Part shown: positions 25,477 through 32,950 of the stretch, piece by piece
Numbering within the stretch: the stretch's first letter is position 1
How the letters are laid out: the number at the start of each line of letters is the position of its first letter
IMG/VR virus record: IMGVR_UViG_3300033153_005623
Coordinates: 1-43,170 of that record
Reading direction: 5' to 3' (one strand)
DNA from: a virus
Length of the DNA: 43,170 nt
Translations under genes and position numbers: made by a program
The notes under the pieces: model-generated
Told to the model about the DNA's origin: nothing
Database searches by the model: none
The model's input: the letters and a program-made list of their open reading frames with translations, nothing else

Positions 25477-27177
25477 ATGAATTGGAGAGGAAAGTTAAAC
25501 GAATTAGGCATAAATGCAAGCAAATCAGGCAAGTATACATGCCCCAATTGCTCACATACACGAAAAGACAAAAGAGACCCATGTCTTTCAATTACATTCA
25601 CATCTACGGCAGTTAAGTATAAATGCCATAATTGTAACATAAAAGGCATAATACCATTTGAGGAAAGTAATTTTATAGAAAAACAAGTGAAATCCTATAA
25701 TAAACCAAAACCCATTATAAGCATCACACAGGATGATAAATTAAAAACACTGGGTGATAGTAGGAAAATATCATTAAGCACACTCAGTGTCTATGACATC
25801 TCATTTAACAGTATATCTGAGATAGTATTCCCCTATTATAAGTATGGTGAACTTGTAAATATCAAATATCGTAAGAATTTATCAGATGGAAAGAAATCTT
25901 TTAGACAAGAGGCTGGAACAGAAAAAACATTTTTTGGGATGGATCAAGTTCCTACTGATTGCAAAGAGCTTATTATTGTTGAGGGTGAGTGGGATGTTTT
26001 GAGTTTCTATGAAGTTGGTTTGTATGCTGTAAGCGTGCCACAAGGAGCAAGTGAGCATAAACTTGAATGTATTGACAATTGCTTTGAATGGTTAGAGAGT
26101 TTTGATAGTTTTGTTATAGCGGTTGATTCAGATGATGCAGGTAAAAAGTTAGAATTAAAATTAATTGATCGTTTAGGAAAGGGAAAATGTAAAATAGTTG
26201 ATTGGTCTCGATATGAGATAGAAGGAAAGGATGCAAACGACTTTTTAATGAAAGATGAAAGTGGTGTCTTAATTGATGCTGTTCAATTATCTGAATATAT
26301 CCCATTAGACGGCGTAGAGTTTTTTTCTTCTAAAAAAAATTCGATATTAAGTGAATATAGAAAAGAGCATAACGTTGGATTATCTACTGGATGGGATAAT
26401 GTTGATGAAATATTTAAAATACAAACAGGTAGAGTAATGATTATAACAGGAATACCTACTCGTGGAAAATCATTCTTTGCCGATAATTTATTAATAAATC
26501 TTTCTAAACTTCATGATTGGAAGCATTTAATTTGTAGTTTTGAAACTTCATCCTCTACTCATTTTAGAATGTTAAGTCAAATGGTTATAGGGAAAAGTTT
26601 TGATACAGAAAAATCAAATTGTATGAATGAAAGTGAAATACAAAAATCTATGAATTATTTAGATAGTCGATTTTTACGTTTGTCTGAGAATGAATGCTGG
26701 TCTATTGATGATATTTTAGAAAGAGCTGAATATTGCATAAGACGTTATGGAATTAAAACACTTACAATAGACCCGTACAATAGATTAAGACAAGAAAACT
26801 ATGATAGAGAGGATAAGTTTATCGATTCTATACTAGCTAAGCTATCATCTTTCTCTAAAAAACATAAAATACTTGTTATATTTATTGCTCATCCTACTAA
26901 AATGAGAGAAGGTCAAGATAAACCTAATATGTATTCAATCAGTGGTGGGGCAAGTTGGTATAATATGGCTGATTATGGTATTATCATACATAGAGACAGA
27001 TTGGTTACAGGTGAGTTATCGACAGAAACAAGTGTTATTATACAAAAAGTAAAAGATACAAGTTTAGGTAATCCTGCTGGTGGAACTGTTAATCTTATGT
27101 ATAATTTTAAAACATTATCACTTGTTAAATCTGTATTAATAAAACAATCAATATTTACAAAAGGATTAGGAAAATGA
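25477..27177 (+). CDS. Bifunctional DNA primase-helicase (T7 gp4-like)
   Basis: This 566-residue protein has three parts. A zinc-binding primase finger has CPNC (22-25) and CHNC (50-53). A TOPRIM domain has IIVEGEWD (166-173) and AVDSDDAGKK (215-224). A RecA/DnaB-type helicase has Walker A GIPTRGKS (325-332), SFETSSS (354-360), Walker B LTIDPYN (429-435), IAHPTK, and the GGASWYNMADYGI..HRD finger region. T7 gp4 is exactly 566 residues. It primes and unwinds at the fork. The gene ends in ATGA, shared with the next gene. It has a GAAAGGA ribosome site. Confidence 0.95.
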   Translation: MNWRGKLNELGINASKSGKYTCPNCSHTRKDKRDPCLSITFTSTAVKYKCHNCNIKGIIPFEESNFIEKQVKSYNKPKPIISITQDDKLKTLGDSRKISLSTLSVYDISFNSISEIVFPYYKYGELVNIKYRKNLSDGKKSFRQEAGTEKTFFGMDQVPTDCKELIIVEGEWDVLSFYEVGLYAVSVPQGASEHKLECIDNCFEWLESFDSFVIAVDSDDAGKKLELKLIDRLGKGKCKIVDWSRYEIEGKDANDFLMKDESGVLIDAVQLSEYIPLDGVEFFSSKKNSILSEYRKEHNVGLSTGWDNVDEIFKIQTGRVMIITGIPTRGKSFFADNLLINLSKLHDWKHLICSFETSSSTHFRMLSQMVIGKSFDTEKSNCMNESEIQKSMNYLDSRFLRLSENECWSIDDILERAEYCIRRYGIKTLTIDPYNRLRQENYDREDKFIDSILAKLSSFSKKHKILVIFIAHPTKMREGQDKPNMYSISGGASWYNMADYGIIIHRDRLVTGELSTETSVIIQKVKDTSLGNPAGGTVNLMYNFKTLSLVKSVLIKQSIFTKGLGK

Positions 27178-27341
27178 AAACAAGAGCAATTAAAATAAAA
27201 TTAATAAGTGATTTTGATGTAATTGAATTTAAGTCAATAACAGAAGCAGCTAAGTTCTTAGATGTGAGCATTAGTACAGTATCTAACTTTTTAAAACGAA
27301 AAAAAGGACTTATAAACGGATGGGAAATAGAAAAATTATAA
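27174..27341 (+). CDS. NUMOD1/IENR1-like small HTH protein
   Basis: The 55-residue protein overlaps the primase stop by four bases (ATGA) and has an AAGGATTAGG site. It contains FKSITEAAKFLDVSISTVSNFLKRKKGLINGW, the typical intron-encoded-nuclease repeat (NUMOD1-like) helix-turn-helix, with no nuclease domain attached. It may be a free DNA-binding relic of a homing endonuclease, or a phage transcription factor. Confidence 0.65.
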   Translation: MKTRAIKIKLISDFDVIEFKSITEAAKFLDVSISTVSNFLKRKKGLINGWEIEKL

Positions 27342-27724
27342 TTAGTATGGGTTTATTTGTTGACCTGCCTCGTAAAACTAAAAAAGATAAACGGTTACAC
27401 TTTAACCTAAATCAGTTTCGGAATTGGCATCATAGAACCTCAAATGAAGCTAAACATGCCTATAAACTTATGGCTAAAGAACAAATAGACCGTATAGAAT
27501 GTTTAGGATGTATAGAGCTTGTTTATACACTTTATAAAAAAGATAAAAGAGTGGTAGATATATCAAACGTTTTATGTATTCATGATAAATTCTTTTGTGA
27601 TGCTTTAGTTGAATATAACAAATTAGAGGATGATAATTTTAATTTCTTAAAAAAGATAACTTATTTGTATGGCGGGATAGATAAAGAAAATCCTCGAGTA
27701 GAAATTGAAATTATAGAACTATAA
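27320..27724 (+). CDS. rusA: RusA-like Holliday junction resolvase
   Basis: The 134-residue protein has the RusA-type arrangement: LNQFRNWHHRTSNEAK, a strand, then VVDISNVLCIHDKFFCDALVEYNKLEDDN. Here D..N...K...DAL...DD supplies the acidic pocket used to cut four-way junctions. It overlaps the preceding HTH gene by 22 bases. AAAGGAC precedes it with slightly long spacing; ATG 27347 is a second possible start. In phages it resolves replication and recombination intermediates before packaging. Confidence 0.75.
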   Translation: MGNRKIIISMGLFVDLPRKTKKDKRLHFNLNQFRNWHHRTSNEAKHAYKLMAKEQIDRIECLGCIELVYTLYKKDKRVVDISNVLCIHDKFFCDALVEYNKLEDDNFNFLKKITYLYGGIDKENPRVEIEIIEL

Positions 27725-27734
27725 ATTATATTGC

Positions 27735-27763
27735 TTGACATAGGAAACGTTGTGTGATAAGAT
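27735..27763 (+). promoter_or_regulatory. Consensus-like promoter for a leaderless gene
   Basis: TTGACA (27735-27740), 17 bases, TAAGAT (27758-27763). The next ATG starts six bases after the -10 box, which is where transcription would start. Confidence 0.75.
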
Positions 27764-27769
27764 CGTTTT

Positions 27770-28027
27770 ATGAAAGCACCAAAAAGAGTTTATAAATATA
27801 ATAAGAAAGACTTTATAACATTAAAGATAATAAAAGAAAATATTATTCCAAACTTATCTTTAGTTAATAGTATTGATGGAATTAATATTTATGAGGATAT
27901 TATTAAAAAGAAGTATCTTATAGGGATGTATCAAATAGATTCTTTTTTATGGGCTTTTGAAGTTAGAAGATTGCAATTAACACCTATCGATGATGAACTA
28001 CCTTATAAACGATGGGGTTGGATATAA
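27770..28027 (+). CDS. Unknown protein, likely leaderless message (85 aa)
   Basis: The protein is basic (about 15 Lys/Arg), with Tyr-rich segments and a LQLTPIDDELPYKRWGW end. The ATG is at the expected transcription start of the strong promoter upstream, and no Shine-Dalgarno sequence precedes it. Translation from a leaderless message therefore seems likely when the operon starts here; a readthrough message from the primase operon would carry the same ATG. No family recognised. Confidence 0.65.
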   Translation: MKAPKRVYKYNKKDFITLKIIKENIIPNLSLVNSIDGINIYEDIIKKKYLIGMYQIDSFLWAFEVRRLQLTPIDDELPYKRWGWI

Positions 28028-28037
28028 AGGATAAAAA

Positions 28038-28256
28038 ATGAAAAAAGAAGAACAAACAATTAAAGAAATGGAAACTTTTCATGATCTTCATGAATGTGAA
28101 AAGAGACTAAAAGAAATTCGCGATAAGAATAAATCTCTTTCAGTTGAAGAAATGGGTATCTTAGGTGGATTGCGAGGTTTAATTACAGAGATATTTAAGA
28201 ACCACGTAGAACAAAGCCCAATAATGGGTAATTTAACTAGTAAAAAGGAGTATTAA
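28038..28256 (+). CDS. Unknown coiled-coil-like protein (72 aa)
   Basis: The first 50 residues are charged and helical (KEEQTIKEMETFHDLHECEKRLKEIRDKN), consistent with a helical hairpin. It starts 10 bases after the preceding gene with an AAAGGAT site, and stops one base before the next ATG. It may be a partner of the following ssDNA-binding candidate. No family is recognised. Confidence 0.65.
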   Translation: MKKEEQTIKEMETFHDLHECEKRLKEIRDKNKSLSVEEMGILGGLRGLITEIFKNHVEQSPIMGNLTSKKEY

Positions 28257-28257
28257 A

Positions 28258-28848
28258 ATGAAAGCACCAGAACAGGTAGGTGAAAACAAAAGCTCAGGCA
28301 AAGGTTTTCAATCTCCAGAAGCGGGTAAATCAAGAGCTTGGGTATATAAGATTATTGATCTTGGTACTCAAGAAACAGAATATCAAGGAGAAGTTAGTTA
28401 TAAACGACAACTTATGTTTCTATTCGAGTTAGTTGATCAATTAATGGAAGATGGCAAGCCTTTAGTTATTCCTAAAACATATACTTTTTCATTTTATGAT
28501 AAAGCACGTTTGTATATGGATATTGATTCATGGATGGATGGATCTGCTTTTGAAGGAATGGAAAACCCTTCTTCTGAGTTTGATACAGAGGTTTTATTTA
28601 AAGTACCTTGTGAGCTTACAATAGAAACAAAGGGTAAAGGAACATACATTACTAAAATAGGACGCTGTAAGAGTACTGAGGGTCTTACTCAACGTGTTAA
28701 TCCATCTTTAGAATTTTCATTGGATAATTTTGACGAAACAACATATAATGGATTTTCAGATAAGATGAAAGCAAAAATAGCTTTATCTCCAGAATACCAA
28801 TCAGTAATGAAATCAATTAATGAAGCAAAGGAGGCTTTAAATGGATAA
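28258..28848 (+). CDS. Candidate single-stranded-DNA-binding protein
   Basis: The 196-residue protein has an N-terminal flexible Lys/Gly/Ser stretch, then a beta-rich central part: W.YKIIDLGTQETEYQGEVSYKRQLMFLFEL, LVIPKTYTFSFYDKARLYMDIDSW and TEVLFKVPCELTIETKG.TYITKIG. It ends in acidic helical residues. Phages with T7-like primase-helicases often have a protein of this type annotated as ssDNA-binding or unknown. Its placement between primase, resolvase and GapR supports a replication role. The OB fold is inferred, not shown. Confidence 0.5.
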   Translation: MKAPEQVGENKSSGKGFQSPEAGKSRAWVYKIIDLGTQETEYQGEVSYKRQLMFLFELVDQLMEDGKPLVIPKTYTFSFYDKARLYMDIDSWMDGSAFEGMENPSSEFDTEVLFKVPCELTIETKGKGTYITKIGRCKSTEGLTQRVNPSLEFSLDNFDETTYNGFSDKMKAKIALSPEYQSVMKSINEAKEALNG

Positions 28849-29080
28849 TTCTCAACACACAAAAGATCGCATTAATTCATTTGTTAATCGAGCTAATAAT
28901 ATAGAAGAAAGTATAAAAGATCTACGTATTGATTTAGCAGAAGTTTTTAAAGAAGCTAAAGATGATGGATACGATGTGTCAACAATAAAAAAAGTAATTA
29001 AACTATTGCGTAAAGATGCAGGTGAATTAGAACAAGATGATTTGTTTGAAAAACTATATCGTGAAGCTGTAGGTATCTAA
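28841..29080 (+). CDS. gapR: GapR/DUF2312-like DNA-binding protein
   Basis: The 79-residue protein has the GapR signature: a long N-terminal helix with RINSFVNRANNIEESIKDLRIDLAEVFKEAKDDGYDV, then IKKVIKLLRKD and a helix ending in LYREAVGI. GapR binds overtwisted AT-rich DNA ahead of polymerases and supports replication in Alphaproteobacteria. The gene overlaps the ssDNA-binding candidate by 8 bases and is followed by a terminator. The phage copy may structure phage DNA or redirect the host's GapR sites. Confidence 0.85.
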   Translation: MDNSQHTKDRINSFVNRANNIEESIKDLRIDLAEVFKEAKDDGYDVSTIKKVIKLLRKDAGELEQDDLFEKLYREAVGI

Positions 29081-29086
29081 ATAAAT

Positions 29087-29114
29087 AAAAGGGGCTTTAA
29101 ATAGCCTCTTTTTA
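29087..29114. terminator. Rho-independent terminator between convergent genes
   Basis: AAAAGGGGCT, loop TTAAAT, AGCCTCTTTTT forms a GC-containing stem with A/T tails on both sides. It ends the replication operon and may also stop the minus-strand gene 29112-29390. Confidence 0.75.
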
Positions 29115-29390
29115 TTTTATAATACTATATATATCAGCGTCTTTGTCATAGGTAAATTTAAGATTACAGTCTCTTGTGCAATATCTTATTGTAATAGGTT
29201 TATTTTTTTTTAAAACATAAAAGTATTTACCACAAGAACATTTCTTTTTAATTCCATATTCTTTTAAATATTCTCTACAACATTTTCTACTACAAAATTC
29301 TTCAGCAGGAAATGGTTGTCTCCATATATTAAAATAAACAGGTGTAGTATATTTTATTTTTATTCTTTTATTACATATTTTGCACTTCAT
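29112..29390 (-). CDS. Small multi-zinc-finger protein on opposite strand
   Basis: The 92-residue protein has Cys pairs in order CKIC (3-6), FCSRKCC (33-39), CSCG (50-53) and YCTRDC (70-75), which suggests two or more treble-clef fingers. It is the only minus-strand gene inside the early arm, with its own promoter (29420-29447) and AGGAG site. Its divergent partner is the Xre-like gene, so the two may make up a regulatory pair. Role unknown. Confidence 0.75.
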   Translation of the reverse strand: MKCKICNKRIKIKYTTPVYFNIWRQPFPAEEFCSRKCCREYLKEYGIKKKCSCGKYFYVLKKNKPITIRYCTRDCNLKFTYDKDADIYSIIK

Positions 29391-29419
29391 ATGAATCTCC
29401 TAATTTATTAATAATATTT

Positions 29420-29447
29420 ATTATATATAATTTTTTATTTAATACAA
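29420..29447 (-). promoter_or_regulatory. Promoter of zinc-finger gene
   Basis: On the minus strand TTGTAT (29442-29447), 16 bases, TATAAT (29420-29425). It is divergent from the Xre promoter. Confidence 0.6.
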
Positions 29448-29491
29448 GATAAATAATATAACTATTAAACATATGTTTACAATATTTATAA

Positions 29492-29530
29492 CACTATAGG
29501 TTGACACAGTGATTTATATGTGCTATAGTG
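29492..29530 (+). promoter_or_regulatory. Promoter with flanking operator-like inverted repeat
   Basis: TTGACA (29501-29506), 17 bases, TATAGT (29524-29529) make a near-consensus promoter. CACTATAG at 29492-29499 and CTATAGTG at 29523-29530 are exact inverted copies that bracket the promoter, 31 bases apart centre to centre. The second covers the -10 box, so binding there would shut the promoter. Confidence 0.7.
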
Positions 29531-29566
29531 ATATACATCGTTAAATAAATAGAAGGAATAATAAAT

Positions 29567-29761
29567 ATGACAAAAAAACAACAATCAATATATTTAAAAT
29601 TAAATAGAAAAAAAACAGGTCTTACTCAAAAGAAGATTTCTGAATTATTAAATATTAAAGAGCAATCATATCAAAAATATGAATATGGAGAATATGAAAT
29701 GAAGTGGAGTATGATGGATAAATTTAGAAATATAATAAAAGAATTTTGTAAAGATAAATAA
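29567..29761 (+). CDS. Xre-family repressor-like HTH protein (64 aa)
   Basis: The whole product is one lambda-Cro/repressor type HTH domain: RKKTGLTQKKISELLNIKEQSYQKYEYGEYEMKWSMMDKFRNII, close to the LTQ..LA..L.....Y..YE.G textbook pattern. It sits after a promoter flanked by an inverted repeat, so autoregulation is likely. GAAGGAATA ribosome site. No integrase accompanies it, so it is more likely an early-late or Cro-like switch than a prophage repressor. Confidence 0.8.
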   Translation: MTKKQQSIYLKLNRKKTGLTQKKISELLNIKEQSYQKYEYGEYEMKWSMMDKFRNIIKEFCKDK

Positions 29762-29788
29762 TATAAAATTAAAAAAGGAGAATAAATA

Positions 29789-30100
29789 ATGCTAAATCTA
29801 AGAAAATACGTAATTGATAATATATTAGAATACGCAATAGAAAATGATTATACAATCAATGAATCCACAACGGGCGATTGTTATTCAAAAGAAATCGATC
29901 AAGAAATTGAGCCATCTGAATTTAAAGATTGTGTTAATTCTATGTTTCAAGATATGGGGTATCACGATTTTCAAGAAATGTTTGAAGATGATACTGATAG
30001 AGCAAATGCACTTTCTGATTATCTGACAGAAGATAGAATAAGAAATGAAACAGACTTTATTCAATATTGTGTTGATGGGTTTTACTGGGATATGAAATAA
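29789..30100 (+). CDS. Highly acidic small protein (103 aa)
   Basis: The product has about 26 Asp or Glu against 8 Lys or Arg, with helix-forming stretches and several aromatic residues at the end. Highly acidic small early proteins of phages often mimic DNA and inhibit host nucleases or restriction enzymes, but nothing specific marks this one. AAAGGAG site, first gene after the Xre gene, and in an operon with the basic 44-residue gene that follows. Confidence 0.7.
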   Translation: MLNLRKYVIDNILEYAIENDYTINESTTGDCYSKEIDQEIEPSEFKDCVNSMFQDMGYHDFQEMFEDDTDRANALSDYLTEDRIRNETDFIQYCVDGFYWDMK

Positions 30101-30113
30101 AAGGAGGGATTTA

Positions 30114-30248
30114 ATGCTAAAACAATATTTAAAAAGACGAAGGGATTTCACAGTTAAAATCAAACTAATGAACAAAGAACGTTTACAACATGGTTATCCG
30201 CCATTGAAAAAGGGTGCGGTTGACTATTTAAAAAAGGAAGGTGAATAA
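30114..30248 (+). CDS. Small basic protein (44 aa)
   Basis: The peptide is rich in Lys and Arg (KQYLKRRRDFTVKIKLMNKERL), with a PPLKKGAVDYLKKEGE end. It has AAAGGAGG before the ATG and shares its last base with the next ATG (TAATG). Its charge is opposite to that of the preceding protein. Function is unknown. Confidence 0.6.
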   Translation: MLKQYLKRRRDFTVKIKLMNKERLQHGYPPLKKGAVDYLKKEGE

Positions 30249-30694
30249 TGACAGATGTTATTAAAAAAATGGTTGATAAAATTATGGATCAAAATAAACT
30301 TAAAAGAGAGAGTGAAATGTATTCTCTTGGAGACTTAATAAAAGAGCTTAAAAACTTTAACCCAGATGCTCACGTAGGTATTCCACCGTTTAATTTATAC
30401 CCAACTGGATTTGATAGCTATCGTGGATACTATGAAGACCTGGCTATTTCATACGAAGCTACTGATTATTCTAATCATATCACTGTTGCTGATTTCATTA
30501 AACTAGCTGAGGAGTGTATTGGAAAAACTTATACAGGATGGAAGGGTGGAGAATTTACAATGAGTGAAAAAACGCTTTTGTGGATCGGGAATACAGGAGA
30601 AACTACAGGATTAGGAATAGTTGGATTAGTTGATCCATATGAAAATTCATCACCTGGTGGATATGTAGATATTATAACAAAGCAAGAAGGCTAA
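30248..30694 (+). CDS. Conserved phage protein of unknown function (148 aa)
   Basis: The central pattern LGDLIKELKNFNPDAHVGIPPFNLYPTGFDSYRGYYEDLAISY is like a widespread phage family with LGELI..L and SYRGYYxDLA. The function of that family is not known to me. It starts at the shared base of TAATG with a GGAAGG site upstream. Confidence 0.75.
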   Translation: MTDVIKKMVDKIMDQNKLKRESEMYSLGDLIKELKNFNPDAHVGIPPFNLYPTGFDSYRGYYEDLAISYEATDYSNHITVADFIKLAEECIGKTYTGWKGGEFTMSEKTLLWIGNTGETTGLGIVGLVDPYENSSPGGYVDIITKQEG

Positions 30695-30725
30695 ATTTAA
30701 CAACAAACTTACAGGAGAATAAGTA

Positions 30726-31553
30726 ATGAATGATAAGAAAAATAATACAGGAGACAGTAATACAGGAGACAGTAATACAGGAGACAAGAATACAGGAAAC
30801 TGTAATACAGGATACTATAATACAGGAAACAGTAATACAGGAGACTGGAATACAGGAAACAGGAATACAGGAAACAGTAATACAGGAGACTGGAATACAG
30901 GAGACTGTAATACAGGAAACAGTAATACAGGATACTGGAATACAGGAGACTGGAATACAGGAAACAGTAATACAAGAGACAAGAATACAGGAAACTGTAA
31001 TACAGGAAACTGTAATACAGGAAACAGTAATACAGGATACTGTAATACAGGAGACTGGAATACAGGAAACAGGAATACAGGAAACAGTAATACAGGAGAC
31101 TGGAATACAGGAGACTGTAATACAGGAGACTGGAATACAGGAAACAGGAATACAGGATTTTTTAATACAGATTCACCTGATACTATTAGAGTATTTGGAA
31201 AAGAAATAGATATTAACAAGTGGGATAAATCCTATAAACCTTCTTTTTTATATTTTAACTTAACAGAATGGATATTAGAAGAGGATATGACTATAGAAGA
31301 AAAAACACTGTATCCCGATTCTCATATAACAGGAGGGTATTTAAAAAAGTATGAGTATAAAGAGGCGTTGCAGAAATCTTGGAATAAAGCAGATCCAAAA
31401 GATAGAATTCAAATTAAAGACTTACCTAATTTCGACGCTGATATATTTTATGAAATTTCAGGAATAAAAGTTGATCGTAAAATAACAATTGATGGTAAAG
31501 ATATTGAATTGAGTGAAGAAAGTTTTAATGAACTTAAAAAGCAATTAACTTAA
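30726..31553 (+). CDS. Pentapeptide-repeat protein with conserved C-terminal domain
   Basis: The 275-residue product has 28 contiguous five-residue units of the form N-T-G-x-x (residues 7-146), where x-x is DS, NS, DW, NR, NC, DC, YC and so on. The units belong to the pentapeptide class found in DNA-mimicking beta-helix proteins. The C-terminal 125 residues are a separate domain (FYFNLTEWILEED.T..E, ITGGYLKKYEYKEA, DLPNFDADIF.EI) that I have seen attached to such repeats in phage and bacterial proteins. It may be a beta-solenoid binding a nucleic-acid enzyme, but the function is unknown. AGGAGAA ribosome site. Confidence 0.8.
   Translation: MNDKKNNTGDSNTGDSNTGDKNTGNCNTGYYNTGNSNTGDWNTGNRNTGNSNTGDWNTGDCNTGNSNTGYWNTGDWNTGNSNTRDKNTGNCNTGNCNTGNSNTGYCNTGDWNTGNRNTGNSNTGDWNTGDCNTGDWNTGNRNTGFFNTDSPDTIRVFGKEIDINKWDKSYKPSFLYFNLTEWILEEDMTIEEKTLYPDSHITGGYLKKYEYKEALQKSWNKADPKDRIQIKDLPNFDADIFYEISGIKVDRKITIDGKDIELSEESFNELKKQLT
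30744..31163. repeat. 28 copies of a 15-bp unit
   Basis: The unit is AATACAGGAGACAGT with mainly the third and last codons varying. The period of 15 bases keeps frame and encodes the N-T-G-x-x array. Two reverse-strand frames and one other forward frame also stay open across it, because the repeat contains no stops in those frames. These are shadows. Confidence 0.95.
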
Positions 31554-31566
31554 AGGAGAATAAATA

Positions 31567-32115
31567 ATGAAAACAATACTAGACAGAATGAAAGATGAAA
31601 ATATTGCTGTTCAATGTGAAAATAAAGAACGGAGAATAAATATAAAGCGTTTATTAGAGGCTAAAGGATTCATGGTTATGCCTTATAGGGAGAGTGCTTT
31701 TACGTTTACAATAATCAATAAAATGGTTCAGTTTGTTAGTTTTCCTTCTGGATGCGAAATAATGCCCTACGAAAAATTTATGGAAATATATAATGCTGAA
31801 AATAAATCTGGTAAAATAGCAATTATTCAAGGTAGATTGAGAAATGGGGATATAATGGATTTTGACAATATTATCAGAAAGCGTGACCAATACAAAATCC
31901 AAGCAGAGGTGTATGAGGAGGCTTTGGAAGATGTTGTTATACGATGCGATGCTTTCCATGAAAATGATAAAATGAAAATAGGAATTATACGTAATATAGC
32001 ACAAGAAAACCTTAATCAATTCAAAGAACCTGAGACACGTAGTAATACAGAATTTACTATGAAAGAGTTTCTTTTAGAACTTATAGACAAGATTGAAAAA
32101 AAGAACCTGACTTGA
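31567..32115 (+). CDS. Unknown protein (182 aa)
   Basis: The first half is mixed alpha/beta with a KRLLEAKGFMVMPYRESAFTF stretch. The second half is helical and charged (YKIQAEVYEEALEDV..., EFLLELIDKIEKK). It has an AAAGGAG site. No motif or family is recognised. Confidence 0.65.
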   Translation: MKTILDRMKDENIAVQCENKERRINIKRLLEAKGFMVMPYRESAFTFTIINKMVQFVSFPSGCEIMPYEKFMEIYNAENKSGKIAIIQGRLRNGDIMDFDNIIRKRDQYKIQAEVYEEALEDVVIRCDAFHENDKMKIGIIRNIAQENLNQFKEPETRSNTEFTMKEFLLELIDKIEKKNLT

Positions 32116-32207
32116 ATGATATGCGTCAAATACTAAGTCAAACGATAATAGAGGATTAGAAATGAAAGAAATGACATTTAAATAATTAGTATAAAAGGGA
32201 GAATTAG

Positions 32208-32654
32208 ATGGGTGTTAAAGATGTATACGGGATGATTCCTATAAATAAACAAGCCTCTATGATAACAAGTCAAAAAGGATGTTCTAATAATATATTTGTT
32301 TCTTTAAAAGAGAAAAGAGAGATTTTAGGACAGAAGGATCAGATTCTATCATTACAAATTAGGGATCTAAAACATAAGATAGGAATAAAGAAAAATCATA
32401 CTAAAAAATCATTTGTCCCTCAGATTATATTAAATCACCCGAAGTATAGGTATTTATTAAATCTTAATGAAAAATCGGGAAATCTAAAAAATGAGATTAG
32501 AGAGATTAACGAAGAACTAAAGAAGATTAAGATTGAAAATTATGTATTCGAGGTGGCATTTATAAATACAATAAGAAATGAATATCCTGAAATATTCAAA
32601 GAAATAAAAGATAAAGTTTTTGAGGTACTAAACAAAGGGTATGGAGATAAGTAG
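32208..32654 (+). CDS. Unknown coiled-coil protein (148 aa)
   Basis: The protein is basic. It has two charged helical stretches (LKEKREILGQKDQILSLQIRDLKHKI and NLNEKSGNLKNEIREINEELKKI) that can form coiled coils, and an alpha-helical end. AAAGGGAGA site. The 90 bases before it hold only a 12-codon frame (32121-32159). No family is recognised. Confidence 0.65.
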   Translation: MGVKDVYGMIPINKQASMITSQKGCSNNIFVSLKEKREILGQKDQILSLQIRDLKHKIGIKKNHTKKSFVPQIILNHPKYRYLLNLNEKSGNLKNEIREINEELKKIKIENYVFEVAFINTIRNEYPEIFKEIKDKVFEVLNKGYGDK

Positions 32655-32733
32655 TAAATATTTAACAACAATGGAAAAGACCGCTTCGGCGAAGAACGCT
32701 TAACTGAAATACTAGCACAGGAGTTAAAGGATT

Positions 32734-32934
32734 ATGAGTAAAGAAAAATTAGCTGCTATTGAGTGTTTGAAAGAAATACTTGAAAGTTATATTGAATTTG
32801 CAGATTATGTTTCAAAAAATGCAGATGATTTTCATATTGGACTATTAGCCAATAATAAAAAAGAGTTATGGCAACCCGAGCTTGATAAAATAAAACATGA
32901 TCTTAAAGAGATTAGTAATGACAAAAATAAATAA
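32734..32934 (+). CDS. Unknown helical acidic protein (66 aa)
   Basis: The helical protein has an ECLKEILESYIEFADYVSKNADDF segment. It has GGAG and AAAGGA sites upstream of ATG 32734. In the gap just before it, CGC-TTCG-GCG forms a short stable hairpin near 32681-32690. Confidence 0.6.
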   Translation: MSKEKLAAIECLKEILESYIEFADYVSKNADDFHIGLLANNKKELWQPELDKIKHDLKEISNDKNK

Positions 32935-32950
32935 AAAGGAGGTGAGTAAT

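Noticed and set aside
25452-26305. Reverse frames opposite the primase-helicase
   Set aside because: Antisense shadows of a strongly identified gene.
29567-29761. Lysogeny repressor
   Set aside because: No integrase, recombinase, partition gene or attachment-site-like sequence is visible in the complete genome, so the HTH gene alone does not support a temperate lifestyle.
30744-31163. CRISPR-like array
   Set aside because: The unit is 15 bp with no spacers and keeps a coding frame. It encodes pentapeptides.
30709-31219. Open frames in the other forward frame and on both reverse frames over the pentapeptide array
   Set aside because: They arise because the 15-bp unit has no stop in these frames. 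They have no ribosome sites, and they translate to low-complexity Ile-Gln-Glu-Thr or Phe/Leu/Tyr/Ser repeats.
32116-32207. Two very short frames (12 and 7 codons) between the 182-aa and 148-aa genes
   Set aside because: Too short to support, with no clear ribosome sites.
32681-32690. CGC-TTCG-GCG hairpin as terminator
   Set aside because: The stem is only three pairs and no T-run follows, so it is too weak to call.
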